From positions 12,731,971-12,795,970 of the forward strand of contig NC_069105.1 of the NCBI RefSeq assembly GCF_947172395.1: 64,000 nt of DNA, in the 5' to 3' direction. The position numbers and the translations under genes are program-made. The DNA comes from Bicyclus anynana (lineage: Eukaryota; Arthropoda; Insecta; Lepidoptera; Nymphalidae). Shown one piece after another: positions 32,226 through 43,089 of this stretch (its first letter is position 1; the number at the start of each line of letters is the position of its first letter). The notes under the pieces are model-generated. The model worked only from the letters and a program-made list of their open reading frames with translations. It did no database searches and was not told where the DNA came from.

Positions 32226-33735
32226 TTAGTAAAATATCGTTGCGTTGCGCAATAGTCGTATCGTTGTCGTCCGATATAAAAAAGCTCCAAGTAGGAAATG
32301 GCGATCAGTTTTTGCTCTTTTCACTTTGAGATGCGATGCACGTTTGATGACGTGTATAATGACTTTCATATTGCATTAATTTACTATTACACGACCAATA
32401 TAAATTTGCACTCGATTGCTACTTATTACTTGGACAATAAGGTGTACATTCGTATGGTTTTAAAGTTATTATATATCATCCGTTCTTCATTAGATGTGCA
32501 TTTTAAAAAGCTTGCTTGAATGAGCTTTCTTTGTAAAAAAATGGCAAATGCTAATTAACTTTACTTCCGTCGCAAAAAGGAAGTCTACATACTTTTTATT
32601 ATTCTAATTACTATCTTATTTATTAGTTTAATGTAGGATGGTGCGGGTGACAGTTCGTTTCACTCTTGAAAGTTTGCCGAGAATAACGTTAATAGTACGT
32701 ATTATGAAAGTTATACAGGCAACGGTCACCGTACCCATGCTATCTAAAAAACACTTCAGTTACTTCATTGGTCTAGTAACTGTATATTGTTTCGGATCAT
32801 TGGATCGTGGGTTCGAAGCCTGGGTCAAAGTATATAATAAGATAAATAATGACCTTTTCTTCCAAGAAATTCTCGTTAAAATTATTTGCCCGAAATTGAG
32901 ATGTTAAACCCCCTTGCCTTTGAGAGTACGTTAAGTAACGGTCTTTATCATTAATAGGTCACCGCAGTGGCGTGTACAGGTTTTCTAACTAGAGAATGCA
33001 TTAGACATCACGGTAATTTTTATAAACACGGATTAAGATTTAAACCTCATTTTTCAAAGTAAAGTGAACTTTAGTGAAAGAGTACTGATTAAGTCTACTT
33101 TACTATGAACAAAATTGAGGTTTTTAACCCATGTTTATAACTCAGAATCCAGAAGTTTATAAATTATTACTGACGAATTTTAATTTTTCTTGTTTACAAC
33201 GGACTCTGTTGGTCTCCAGATGTAGGCACATCTATGAAATAGCCACTGGGTAACCGTCAAAAGCCCTTAAATAGTTAATAACATCACCAATAGTCAGCCA
33301 ATTCGCATTAAGAGCATGGTGGGTCTAAGCTCTAAGTCCCCTCTCCAATAAGAAGGGAGGCTTTACCCTGAAGTGTATCTACTCCAGATGACGTGTATGC
33401 AAAGTTTCATGTAGAATGGTCGAGTAGTTAATGCGTAACAAACAAACAAACTCACATTCACATTCCCATTACTTTCGATTAGGCTAAGCTTTCGTATTCA
33501 AGTCACAATTTAGTCCGACTATCCGGTCACATTGGCAATTATTCTAGCTAGGTAAGATGGTAGTAAACGAGCTAATTTTACGGCAATGTCTAGACGCAAT
33601 TGTGTAGCTGGTGTTGACAAAAATTGCAATGAAAAGTTAAAAGTGATACTACCATTAGTGCCTCAAATAGTATAGAGCCTACATCCAGCATACTTCTGTA
33701 ACTTTTAATCTACGCAATCACTTTATCTCCGCTCA
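32226..33735. other. Spacer, no gene recognised
   Basis: The frames near 32298-32519 and 32638-32907 have no recognisable domain or splice context. Near 33300-33370, CATTAAGAGCATGGTGGGTC and GAAGGGAGGCTTTACCCTG resemble the LINE-tail phrases at 6570 and 52068. Confidence 0.4.
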
Positions 33736-33897
33736 GGGTCTATAGCCATGTGGCACCTCAATACTCTTTCTACAATCGCTAACGCTTAGCAATCGATAAC
33801 TTGATCACGTGGCCTGTCAATACCGAATGTCATTCTCATTCATTAATTTTCGAAGCGTTTGCGATCACAGAAAAACGTGCCACATGGCTACAGGCCC
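33736..33897. mobile_element. MITE-M copy
   Basis: GGGTCTATAGCCATGTGGCA and its mirror GTGCCACATGGCTACAGGCC bound a foldback with TCTTTCTACAATCGCTAACG on the left. The left arm is partly deleted. Confidence 0.8.
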
Positions 33898-34195
33898 AGT
33901 TTATAGTAATGACGACTTCAATGGTTGGTTTTCTTTAAAAAAATATATAAATATATTATATTTTCACGATAGTACTATTCAATTTTACCATATATTTAAT
34001 TAAGACACATTAAAAAGCACATTATAAAGTACTTATAAAATAATACTTATTTATAAAAATGTTCAAAAGTTCATACCCGAGTCAGTATGTCAGATTGAAA
34101 GCGATGTCTTGAAAGTTTTGCTACATATAGAAAAAAAATCGAAAGAAACTGAATTTTAGAGGGATGGTGGTTATATTAATTTTATAACTTTTATA

Positions 34196-34604
34196 TATAT
34201 AATGGTATTAATATAACCACAGATTATATTAATGCCTTTTATATATATAATATATAATGTGGCGTGATAGCCCAGTGGATATGACCTCTGCCTCCGATTT
34301 CGGAGGGTGTGGGTTCGAATCCGGTCCGGGGCATGCACCTCCAACTTTTCAGTTGTGTGCATTTTAAGAAATTAAATATCACGTGTCTCAATCGGTGAAG
34401 GGAAACATCGTGAGGAAACCTGCATACCAGAGAATTTCTTAATTCTCTGCGTGTGTGAAGTCTGCCAATCCGCATTGGGCCAGCGTGGTGGACTATTGGC
34501 CTAAACCCTCTCATTCTGAGAGGAGACTCGAGCTCAGCAGTGAGCCGTATATGGGTTGATAACGACGATATAATGGTATTAATATAACCACAGATTATAT
34601 TAAT
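34196..34604. repeat. Short tandem duplication split by SINE-A
   Basis: A unit containing GTATTAATATAACCACAGAT occurs at 34196-34233 and again at 34567-34604, identical over 38 bp. A partial inverted echo (GGTTATATTAATTTTATAAC) precedes the first. Without the SINE the two copies would be tandem, about 60 bp apart. Confidence 0.75.
34260..34567 (+). mobile_element. SINE-A, full-length with 8-bp target-site duplication
   Basis: Complete head and body, with tail GGGTTGATAACGACG. ATATAATG flanks it at 34252-34259 and 34568-34575. Open frames on the minus strand here are the SINE read backwards. Confidence 0.9.
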
Positions 34605-34760
34605 AACTTTCCCTCCCACAGATCTCATTAATGGGTATAGTTATTTCGCTATAGACAAGGTATGAGTCTCGCAATCGTTCAATCCACCCACATTCTTCTA
34701 CCCCTTACCAGAACTTCTACGATCCCCCTAATGCCTAAATTGCTGTAGTCCCATTAAGGA

Positions 34761-34945
34761 GCCTGATCGATATCGATTCTCTTTCTACGATCGCTAACGC
34801 TTCGAAAACTAGAAATATGTATGGAAATGACATTTGCTATCGACAGGTCACGTGATCAAGATCTGTCATTCCCATACATTTTTCTAGCTATTTTCGAAGC
34901 GTCAGCGATCGTAGAAAGAGAATCGACGAGCCACTTGGCTAGGGG
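34761..34945. mobile_element. MITE-M copy, best-preserved foldback
   Basis: GATTCTCTTTCTACGATCGC and CTAACGCTTCGAAAA on the left are mirrored by TTTTCGAAGCGTCAGCGATC and GTAGAAAGAGAATC on the right, with one mismatch across 34 bp. The centre holds GACAGGTCACGTGATCAAGA. Target-site duplications are not obvious. Confidence 0.85.
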
Positions 34946-35251
34946 AGCTGCAGCAATATAGAATTATTTTCATTATCCGTCGTATAGCCCGTCTATTGAG
35001 AAGTTGATACAACTATACATTTGCGTTACGTTTGATTGTGTTAGTGAAGGCCTGTGTGTGGGTAGACGCGTGCTAGTATCAACAGGTGGGGTTATCGATT
35101 TGTCGTAAAAGCTTAGGCCCTGTTTGCACAGATGCAGTGTTATTGCGCTCTCTAGAACCGTCTGGAGTTTAAAGTATTTGTAGACTACATAGTAGGTACT
35201 GTGTACTTTCTTTACTTTACTTTATATCATAAAATATAGTACATATCTATA

Positions 35252-35442
35252 TCTATACTAACATATAAAGCTGAATAGTTTGTTTGATTGAACGCGCTAA
35301 TCTCAGGAACTAATGGTCCGATTTGAAAAATTCTTTCAGTGTTAGATAACCCATTTATTGAGGAAGGCTATATGCTATATATTATCGCCGTTTTCCTACG
35401 GCAACGGGAACCACGCGGTTAAAACCGCGCGGCATCAGCTAG
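35252..35442 (+). mobile_element. Helitron-like element with both exact termini
   Basis: A|TCTATACTAACATATAAAGC to GGCATCAGCTAG|T, 191 bp, with CACGCGGTTAAAACCGCGCGG as the terminal hairpin. Confidence 0.87.
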
Positions 35443-35473
35443 TTTTATGGTATAAAGTAAAGTACACAAAGTT

Positions 35474-35789
35474 TGACGGTCTCCGTGGTGCAGTGGTGAG
35501 GCGGTGGATTTACAAGACGATTTTCTGGGTTCCATCCCCTGCTGGGCCAATTGAGGTTTTCTTAATTGGTGGGAGGCTTAGTCGAGGCTAGTTACCATCC
35601 TACCGACAAAGACGTACAAAGCGATTTAGCGTTCCGGTACGATGTTGTGTAGAAACCGAAAGAGGCGTGGATTTTTATCCTCCTCATAACAAGTGAGCCC
35701 ACTTCCATCTTAGATTGCATCATCACTTACCATCAGGTGAGATTGTAGTCAAGGGCTAACTTGTAAAGAATAAAATAAAATTTTTTTTT
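35474..35789 (+). mobile_element. SINE-B, full-length
   Basis: Head GACGGTCTCCGTGGTGCAGTG with a small internal duplication (GGTGAGGCGGTGG), a B box changed to GGGTTCCATCCCC, then the complete body to AACTTGTAAAGAATAAAATA. Confidence 0.88.
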
Positions 35790-35799
35790 ATCAAAATAA

Positions 35800-35870
35800 T
35801 CATTATCAGGCGATGGACGTCCATTGCTGGACGTAGGCCACAGTAAGGCTTCTGTAGTAACTTCCTAAAG
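35800..35870 (-). mobile_element. RTE-type 3' tip
   Basis: ATCATTATCAGGCGATGGAC, GTCCATTGCTGGACGTAGGC and GTAACTTCCTAAAGGC are the terminal part of the RTE family on the minus strand. Only the tail survives. Confidence 0.65.
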
Positions 35871-36575
35871 GCCTAATACTGCCTGCATCAAAAAGCTCTA
35901 ATATTCCACTAAAGATTTTGACAAACTGCATTTGAACTTTATTTCAAAGAAACCACTTTCTCATAGGAAAATCCTTATGAATACCTTCTTCACTCAGGGA
36001 GGCAAGGACGGACTCCGATCCGGACTCTTACCGATTAAAACCCCCCGGTGTGCCTTCGTTACCAAGTGGACTATTCTGAAACGATGTTTTGCATAACTCG
36101 CAAGTTCGAATATCGAATTCAACTCTATCTTTCTCTTTCTATCATATCCTATTAAACAGAGAGATATATAAGTAAATTCGAAACTCGCACTAGGGAGTTG
36201 TAAAACATAGTTACAGAATAGCGCTCCTGATACCAGGACCGCATGAGGAGCGAGTACTGGTATAGTACCTATTCCTATATACTGTACTAGTATAGTACAT
36301 AAATAGGCCTAATGATCATAATTTTATGAACTTGTTGGTCAACTATAATGTAGATCAGGAATATTGACGCAATATATTGAATGTAAAATATTGTCAAAGG
36401 ATATGTACAAGGCCTAGCCTAGCCGTCCTATAAATTGCATTGAAGCGTTATGCGACCGTGGAATGCTAGCCGGGTGCCTTACCGCAAAGTATGACTAGGG
36501 TTGTACAAACTGTTAAAGACATCTCTTGTGTTGTTTAAAACGTAGACGAGAGATACAGATAGATATGCCTTAGCT
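35871..36575. other. Spacer, no gene recognised
   Basis: A local inverted and direct repeat of TACTGGTATAGTAC / GTACTAGTATAGTAC occurs near 36255-36300. A possible tRNA-like SINE head in reverse lies near 36000-36060 but could not be assigned. Confidence 0.35.
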
Positions 36576-36699
36576 TAGGTGAACCGAGGATATCAAGCGG
36601 GTTGCAGGTAGCCGCTGGATGCTGGCGGCTCGAGACCGTTGTACTTGGAGGTCCATGCAAGAGGCCTATGTCCAGCAGTGGACGTCTATCGGCTGATAA
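36576..36699 (+). pseudogene. RTE-type retrotransposon extreme C-terminus
   Basis: GGATATCAAGCGGGTTGCAG, GGATGCTGGCGGCTCGAGAC and TATGTCCAGCAGTGGACGTC run to TCGGCTGATAA. It is the end of ORF2 in plus orientation with its stop but no (GAT)n tail. Confidence 0.75.
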
Positions 36700-37716
36700 G
36701 GTATGCTTTAACTTACAGCGGAGACGGCCTAAGTTAGAATATCAGGTCCGTTCAATTTAACTACTTACGTACCTACCTATATTTCAAATTAACTCAGGTC
36801 TTGTCTGGGTTTGAATAAGATCGGTTTTTGTTTGTTTTAGGTAATAATGAAACGTTATTGCGATAGAAGGTTCTGACAGTACAAAACTGAGATAAAACGA
36901 CTTATTTTCATTTTACACCCCTGTCAGCATAGTCTTTTGTAGCATTTCAGTTTTCAAAAATCTCGAAAATCATAATTCTCTTTCAAAAGTTAAAACATAT
37001 TGTGTTTAGTATGATGAATGTATTTTTATCTGTACCACAAAAGAGAATGAATCTATAACAATCAAATATAATACGATGTTTTACTAAAAACTTAGGTAAG
37101 CAATAATAATAATTATTATAATAACATTTCCCTGTAAATAAAACGGCTAATCTACCTTTTTAGACACATTTAATCAGGGTACCCTCTAATCTATTCTCAT
37201 TTTCGAGAATCATTACTTTGTTTTAGCAGTCGGATAAATAAACCAATAGTTGACAACCCTAGTTTATTGCTCGACAAGACAATACCGGGGTTATATAAAA
37301 TAACAGGAGTCTTATACTGAGATAATTGCAGAGGAATAATGTTGCCATTATTGTCTTTCAATTTCGTGTAAAACACCCGTTTTATTGCGGAGTTTAATAT
37401 TGTTAATTATTTTATTATATTCTCTATCTACTGTTATATTTAACTGAAACAAAAGGATTGAACTAAAAGCTACAGGAAAAACAGAGAGACAGGTATCAAA
37501 AATACACAAATAGCCGATTGGCTCTTATCAAGTTAATGATAACGTAGGTTTAAACTATTTTTTAACGATGTTTTTATAACTATTATACGTTTGCTGACTT
37601 TTAATTAACTTGGCCAAATTAAAATAAGATGTAAAAACAACCAAAACAGCAATAAAGGCTTTTGTTTTTATATATTTTATTTATTTTTTACTGTGTAGTA
37701 AATCGCTGAGTCGCTA
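36700..37716. other. AT-rich spacer, nothing recognised
   Basis: No coding frame, repeat family or hairpin of note was found. Confidence 0.4.
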
Positions 37717-38270
37717 CAGGGTGCTCGGGAGCATTTGCCACAACTCTGGGGTAATGTTCTTTAACAAAAAAAAAAAATTCTAAATGTTCAAGGAACATGT
37801 GTTCTAAAATGGATATTTTCGGAGTAAATAATATTTCTTTTGCAAATCTTAAAGTGTCCCATAAACGCAACCTTATAATAATGATGTGATATTTTAAACA
37901 TTTTACCACAGGACTGCTAGGCATCGCACAGATCTGCACCGCTACGTTGTCGAAATCCCTCGGACGCGTACTAAGCGGTTTAGTTCCTCTTTCCTTATAC
38001 GCACTGCAAAGATGTGGAATGCTCTCCCAGCTTCAGTTTTCCCCACAATGATTCAAAATAAAAAAAAAAAAAAACGTTGCCGTGTTGTTACCAAAAGGCG
38101 TGTTTACATGGATATTATTTGAATTACTTTGTATGAAAACATATTATTTTGTAGTTAATAAAATATTAGTCATGCAATTCGGTTCCTATAAGTGGTCTCA
38201 TTAATACCCTGACGTTTATACTCCCGATAGTTATATATGTAGTTTAGGGGGCATACTCCCGAGCACCCTG
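37717..38270. mobile_element. Mariner-like MITE with TA duplication, containing a LINE fragment
   Basis: Perfect 15-bp terminal inverted repeats CAGGGTGCTCGGGAG (37717-37731) and CTCCCGAGCACCCTG (38256-38270) are each flanked by TA. TA target duplication and CAGGG termini fit Tc1/mariner-type elements. No transposase is encoded. The interior carries an unrelated LINE piece. Confidence 0.78.
37918..38074 (+). pseudogene. LINE ORF2 C-terminal fragment inside the MITE
   Basis: The plus strand reads DLHRYVVEIPRTRTKRFSSS then FLIRTAKMWNALPASVFP, the C-terminal signature of a family of insect LINE polyproteins (IPR.RT..FSSSF..RTA..WN.LPA.VFP). It is followed by a poly-A run at 38060-38074. Only this short tail is present. 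Confidence 0.75.
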
Positions 38271-38952
38271 TATAGTAAATCTACTGTTAGAAAGAAAAAT
38301 AGAGGAAAATTAGAAACTCACTATGTTGAGTTGTAAAAACATCGTTACAGAACAGATGGAAAATGGAAAAATAAATTGAGATAAACACAGTTAAGAATTG
38401 CACCCAAGATCACAGCTCCTCTTTTCTACATCATTAATTATAATGACTTCATGTAAAGGAGCAATTAAGATACCAAAGTAGTTAAAATGTTTATCGTACT
38501 TTTTAAAATAGTAACAATTGAGATTAAAAACTGACGAATGTAGAAAGGCATTTTAAAATGCCAAGTACGTACAAAACAAATCAATTTTGAACTTAAACAT
38601 AATGACCGTAAGGATAAATTTCCAATGCACATTTTCTGTACTTCGTAAATGGTACATACTGGTACTAAGGTTATAAAAGTTTGAGAATAAGAAAAATAAA
38701 GTTGTCTTTGCAGTCTAGACACTCCTTTGTCCTACAATCCTGAAATATAATAATATTTGTAGTACTCGAGTTGGCTTTTGTCTGTAGAAAATAGAAGGAG
38801 GTGGTATCTGAGGAATTTCATTACCTTTACCCCATTTTGATGACAAATTCTAGGTTTTTGTGTTATTAAACCTTACCTTAAATGAAATTACATCACAAAA
38901 TTTTAATAAGGGGTAAGTAATTGTACCTAATAAATGTATCACACCACTCGGT
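38271..38952. other. Spacer, nothing recognised
   Basis: No gene; an 85-codon minus-strand frame (38465-38722) has no domain. Confidence 0.4.
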
Positions 38953-39245
38953 TATGAGAACGCTGCACTCAAAATTGCAGACGAATACATATACCTAGGA
39001 CACATGGTCTAGTTAGGTAGGTCCAATTTCGAGAAAGAGGTGAACCGCCGAATCCTACTAGTCTGGGTAGCATTCGGGAAACTCCGCGATATCTTTTCCT
39101 AAGTTACTGAAGACAAAAGACGAACAGTGCGTGTTGCCAATGATGACTTGATGGTTCCGGGACTTTGTCATTGATTATGGGCCTCATAAGAAGGCTCAGA
39201 GTCAGTCAGCGGGCGATAAAACGAGCTATGCTGATGCTATGCTAT
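38953..39245 (+). pseudogene. RTE-type ORF2 fragment, plus strand
   Basis: TTGCAGACGAATACATATAC, CCAATTTCGAGAAAGAGGTG and GGAAACTCCGCGATATCTTT encode the region just upstream of the C-terminus. An in-frame TAG lies in GGTCTAGTTAGG. It ends after GCGGGCGATAAAACGAGC. Confidence 0.75.
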
Positions 39246-39403
39246 GATATGATATAATGTAACAAAAATATAGAGTTTCTTTATGTTCGTTGCAAACTGC
39301 GCACCGATTGTTGTTTCAGATCAACTACGAATAAAACTGAAAAACGACTAAAAAAAAAACTTTTTATTTTTTTTTACTCGTTTCGTTCGTTCGTTCCATG
39401 GGA

Positions 39404-39440
39404 TATTCCCAGTTCTACAAGTAGTAGAACAGGGAATATT
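39404..39440. repeat. Imperfect hairpin
   Basis: GATATTCCCAGTTCTAC and GTAGAACAGGGAATAT pair with a one-base bulge around a short loop, just after a CGTT repeat (39376-39396). Confidence 0.55.
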
Positions 39441-39779
39441 GTGAGAACTACGGACTGAGAATTGTCACTCAAAATTACTTAGGATAAAGAAAAGCTTTAT
39501 TGCCTCGTACTTGCATAGCCCAACCCAGGACTCGAATTAAAGACGTCGTGATTCGAGAATAAAGAAAACTCTGTACTTGCGAAGTCCAACCCAAAACTCG
39601 GCACCTCAAAACCACATAGTCACTGGACCAAGGACTCAGTCCTACGGCCTTAGCCACATCAGTTCTCTTTCTACAAACTCTAACGCTTCGAAAAATAACA
39701 AAATGTATGGGAATGATAGATCCAATCGACAACTTGATCACGTGACCTGTCGATAGCAAATGTCATTCCCATATCTATA

Positions 39780-40404
39780 CTTTTTAACCGACTTCAAAAA
39801 AAAGGTGGAGGTTCTCAATTCGACGTCATTTCTTAACCAATTTTAAAAACACAGTGATGCATTAACTCATCATCATCCATCATCATATCAGCCGTTGAGC
39901 TTCCACTGCAGGACATAGGCCTTTTGTAAGGACTTCCAAACATCACGATACTGAGCCATCAAGCGAATCCCTGTGACTCGCTTGATGTCGTCAGTCCACC
40001 TGGTGGACCACTGCGCTTACTGGTGCGGGGTTGCCATTCCAGCACTTTGGGACCCCAACGTCCATCGGCTCTTCGAACTATGTGCCCTGCCCATTGCCAC
40101 TTCAGCTTCGCAACTCGTTGAGCTATGTCGGTGACATTGGTTCTTCTGCGTATCTCCTCATTTCTGATTCGATCACGCATGACACGCACTCATGAGAGAT
40201 CATGCATTAACTAAAGCCAAGTAAATCATAAACTTTTAGGATTTAAAGATCGTGGTTCTTTCAGAAACGGCTTTAATTTATACGTCACTGGCTTGACTCC
40301 GCCTTCAAAGTGATCAGAAGGTAGGACATACGATGTTATTTTTCGCTTTTTAGTTTATTTTTGTGATTTTAAATCGGTTAATTTTTTTTGTTAAAAAGAG
40401 TTTA
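39780..40404 (+). mobile_element. AACCGACTTC element interrupted by an RTE fragment
   Basis: Starts TTTTAACCGACTTCAAAAAA. Its second part (TTCTTTCAGAAACGGCTTTA, ATACGTCACTGGCTTG) matches the copy at 46667-47060. The final part (ACATACGATGTTATTTTTCG) is the reverse complement of sequence in that other copy, so the family has internal inverted structure. Confidence 0.65.
39868..40201 (-). pseudogene. RTE-type 3' end with 11-bp target-site duplication
   Basis: Flanked by ATGCATTAACT at 39857-39867 and 40202-40212. The minus strand encodes RIRNEEIRRRTNVTDIAQRV, AKLKWQWAGHIVRRADGRWG and PKVLEWQPRTSKR, then loses frame. It ends in an (ATG)n tail. 5'-truncated and inactive. Confidence 0.88.
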
Positions 40405-40473
40405 TTAATTTTCGATAAGAAGCGTCAATGTTTGTAGAAAGAGATTCGCCGTGCCACATGGCTACAGGTCCTA

Positions 40474-41204
40474 CTCGTAAAAGGTTAATGACGTCATCAC
40501 TGATGCTGATCATTCAAAGAATGCGGAGATATGCGACCAGCTTTACAGTTATTTAGCATATTCATCTTCCGAATAAGGTTATAACGAAATTGCAGATATC
40601 CCAATGCACAGGACTACTTCGGTTAAGTGGATTTATTGAGTACAATTTCTGTGAAGGTTTCAAAGTTCCATGCGATATATTTTGCCTTTACAGCAGTCAC
40701 ATCCAATGGGGAGTGATGTATTACTAGTGTACCTAGAGGTTTGGAAGTTTTTTTTGGAACGTTTCAGGATAATGAGAAAGGTCCCACGTATTATATCGAA
40801 CGATATATTTTTGGTCGAAGGTAATGTGGTTCCTCGTTGATGCTTCTGTGCACAGATTAAAGAATAATAGGCAGATAGAGCGTGACGACGGCGTCGTAGT
40901 TATTCCGAATACAAAATTGAAAAACGAATACATTCTCAAGTCAGTTCTACATTAAGCGTCGCATCAGTAATTTTCAATATTATTGACATCTAATGTTTTT
41001 AAATATTTTAAAAATTGTTCACAAAATCTAAAAAAAAAAATGGAGTATTTTTTTATTAGCAATTATTGATAATATAATAATCAACATACTGTGTATATTT
41101 GTAACACTTTACGTAATAGTTGTTAAAAACGACATAAAATTGTGAATTTGGGTGCGAAACAAGTCCAGGTAAGGTTTTTTTATTAAAAAAAAAGGATATT
41201 TTCA
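40474..41204. other. Spacer near the glutaredoxin exon, nothing recognised
   Basis: No further conserved exon was found in the 700 bp on this side of SINE-D. Confidence 0.4.
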
Positions 41205-41362
41205 ATATTTTTCAATATGACAAATGTTTACCTTCCCCTCCAACTAGTCGGTAAAGACTGTATTATGAGTGGGTACGACAATAGACCAACGGGGCGGGGA
41301 TCGAACCACCACCCGTCGGTGATGAGTCCGACCGCTCTTACCGTTGAGCTATAGAGGCAACA
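41205..41362 (-). mobile_element. SINE-D copy beside the glutaredoxin exon
   Basis: Read on the minus strand, GCCTCTATAGCTCAACGGTA (A box) and GGTGGTTCGATCCCCGCC (B box) form a tRNA-like head, then GGTCTATTGTCGTACCCACT, ATAATACAGTC and an AT-rich tail. It lies 37 bp from the splice donor at 41399, in the same orientation as the gene. Confidence 0.85.
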
Positions 41363-41399
41363 ATTTGGTCTGAGGCTGATAATGATGAAGTTCACTCAC

Positions 41400-41633
41400 C
41401 CCAACGTGTTGTCCGTCAATGAACAGCTGCGGCACCAGGATCTGGTCACTCCTCATCCTATCCCTGATCTCATCCTGGTATTCGGTGCTCATGAAGACGT
41501 CACGCTCCTCGTACTTCACCAGCAGGTTCCTCAGCACCTTCTTGACCAGAAGGCACCTTTGGTACGTACTGCGCACCACTCCCATTGTCGTGGTATACAG
41601 TACCACTTTGCCGGCGTCTTTTTCTTTGTAACT
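41400..41633 (-). CDS. GRXCR1: GRXCR-like gene, glutaredoxin-core exon
   Basis: A 78-codon exon beginning after a CTTACAG acceptor and ending GGG|GTGAGT, phase 0 at both ends. Translation starts SYKEKDAGKVVLYTTTMGVV, then RSTYQRCLLVKKVLRNLLVK, YEERDVFMSTEYQDEIRDRM and SDQILVPQLFIDGQHVG. KVVLYTT is the first strand, TYQRC sits where the glutaredoxin CxxC/S active site would be (only one Cys, as in GRXCR proteins), and VPQLFIDGQHVG is the cis-proline loop and GG turn. A redox role is uncertain because the usual dithiol is absent; family members are linked to actin-rich structures in vertebrates. The N-terminal exons were not found in the window. Confidence 0.95.
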
Positions 41634-42029
41634 CTGTAAGAGGAAATGTTTGTTAGTTGTTGCAGGTGTGACATTTTGATCAACAAATTGTTGTTGTTTG
41701 TTGATGGTAAAAATTCATAAATATTACTTTATCAAGGCACTTTCGTATGATATACTTGTACTTAATAGTTTTTTTTGAAGAAGAGAGAGGGATGTAATAG
41801 AGTCAATCGGAACACAATGTCATCTTGTCATCATGGCAATCATCGCTCTCTCTTGCCCGAAGGTTGCGCAGCGTAAAAAGTATTATTAACCATTTAATGT
41901 GATATTAATAAAATAGTAAAAAAGAAATAAAAGAAATATAACAAAACCAATAACAATACAATACTCGTAAAAATTATTTACACTACGTACTTAGTATATA
42001 AATTAATTATTATTGTTTGTACGTAAAAT
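41634..42029. other. Upstream intron, nothing recognised
   Basis: AT-rich sequence after the acceptor of the glutaredoxin exon, without repeats of note. Confidence 0.4.
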
Positions 42030-42262
42030 GTCCGGGGCATGCTCCTCTAACTTTTCAGCTGTGTGCTTTTTAAGAAATTAAATATCACGTGTCTCAAACG
42101 GTGAAGGAATACATCGTGAGGAAACCTGCATACCACAGAATTTTCTTAATTCTCGGCGTGTCTGAAGTCTACCAATGCGCATTGCGCCAGCGTGGTGGAC
42201 TATTGGCCTAACCCCTCTCATTCTGAGAGGAGACTCGAGCTTAGTAGTGAGACAAATATGAA
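42030..42262 (+). mobile_element. SINE-A lacking its tRNA-like head
   Basis: Starts at TCCGGGGCATGCTCCTCTAA and runs through AAATATCACGTGTCTCAAAC and GGCCTAACCCCTCTCATTCT. The tail is followed by an inverted scrap of the SINE end (ATCAACCCATATTCG at 42269). Confidence 0.85.
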
Positions 42263-43089
42263 TAGTTATCAACCCATATTCGATGTACCGTAAAATAATA
42301 AAAATTCAATCGTTGTATATCCGTGACTTTTCTAGAACATTCACACTTGAAAAGTCAAAGGAACAAACATACATACACACTTATAATATTAGTGTGATTT
42401 TTCAGATAGCAGTTTAAGCTAAACAAATAATAATTATGTTACTTCAAGCCTAGATTTTAAACTGTTGTCTATCCCCGAGTTCAGGACTATGAAGCTAAAA
42501 CTATGCCAATTTACAGGTTTATTGGCCATTAAATAAGTAAGCCGATAGTCGAGGATAACCGCAAGTGGTTAATGGTACGTAAACTGGTAACTTGTAATAT
42601 CATCCTAAGGTTTTATACGTACAACTAAGCCAAGCGAGACTCTTTGGCACGATTAACTTTAAAGTATTAAAAAAACATTCGGTATTTTTTTTTAATTCGC
42701 CAAATAAAACTACTGAAAAAAGTTTTCATAACATTCAGTTAACTGAAATTGAAGGAAATAATGTTTCTGGAAACTTTAATTATCGTTTAAATTTCTTACG
42801 TATAAATTTTTGATCTCTGATTGGAGTAAGATATAAAATCTTTAATCGAAAGCGATTAGTAGATACTTGTTTTAGAAATTTAACCGTAACCTAGCGTGGC
42901 TCTTTATTTAACATACGAGTTAAATACACATTTAACTTTCAATTATTTATAAAATAAACATGCGTTATAACGAGTATATACGTCTTTTTAACAAAATAAG
43001 CTAATGTTATTACCGATTTGTTAAATTGCTTACTTGTAATAACAACCTAAGGCTTTGTAGGTACGTAGATCAATATATATTTTTTTTTT
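42263..43089. other. AT-rich spacer
   Basis: Two similar phrases (ACTTGTAATATCATCCTAAG near 42590 and ACTTGTAATAACAACCTAAG near 43034) hint at an old duplication. No gene. Confidence 0.35.

Larger units (their letters stand above)
39641..40473. mobile_element. MITE-M split by a nested insertion
   Basis: The left arm (GGCCTTAGCCACATCAGTTC, CTCTTTCTACAAACTCTAAC) ends near 39774. The right arm (TTTTCGATAAGAAGCGTCAA, GTGCCACATGGCTACAGG) begins near 40402. Between them is an AACCGACTTC element that itself contains an RTE fragment. Confidence 0.75.

Noticed and set aside
34239..34628. 129-codon minus-strand open frame
   Set aside because: Entirely SINE-A and flanking tandem repeat.
39475..39759. 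94-codon minus-strand open frame
   Set aside because: Spans a MITE-M arm and a short local duplication; no protein similarity.
41382..41639. Plus-strand open frames of 85 and 70 codons
   Set aside because: These are antisense shadows of the glutaredoxin exon on the minus strand.
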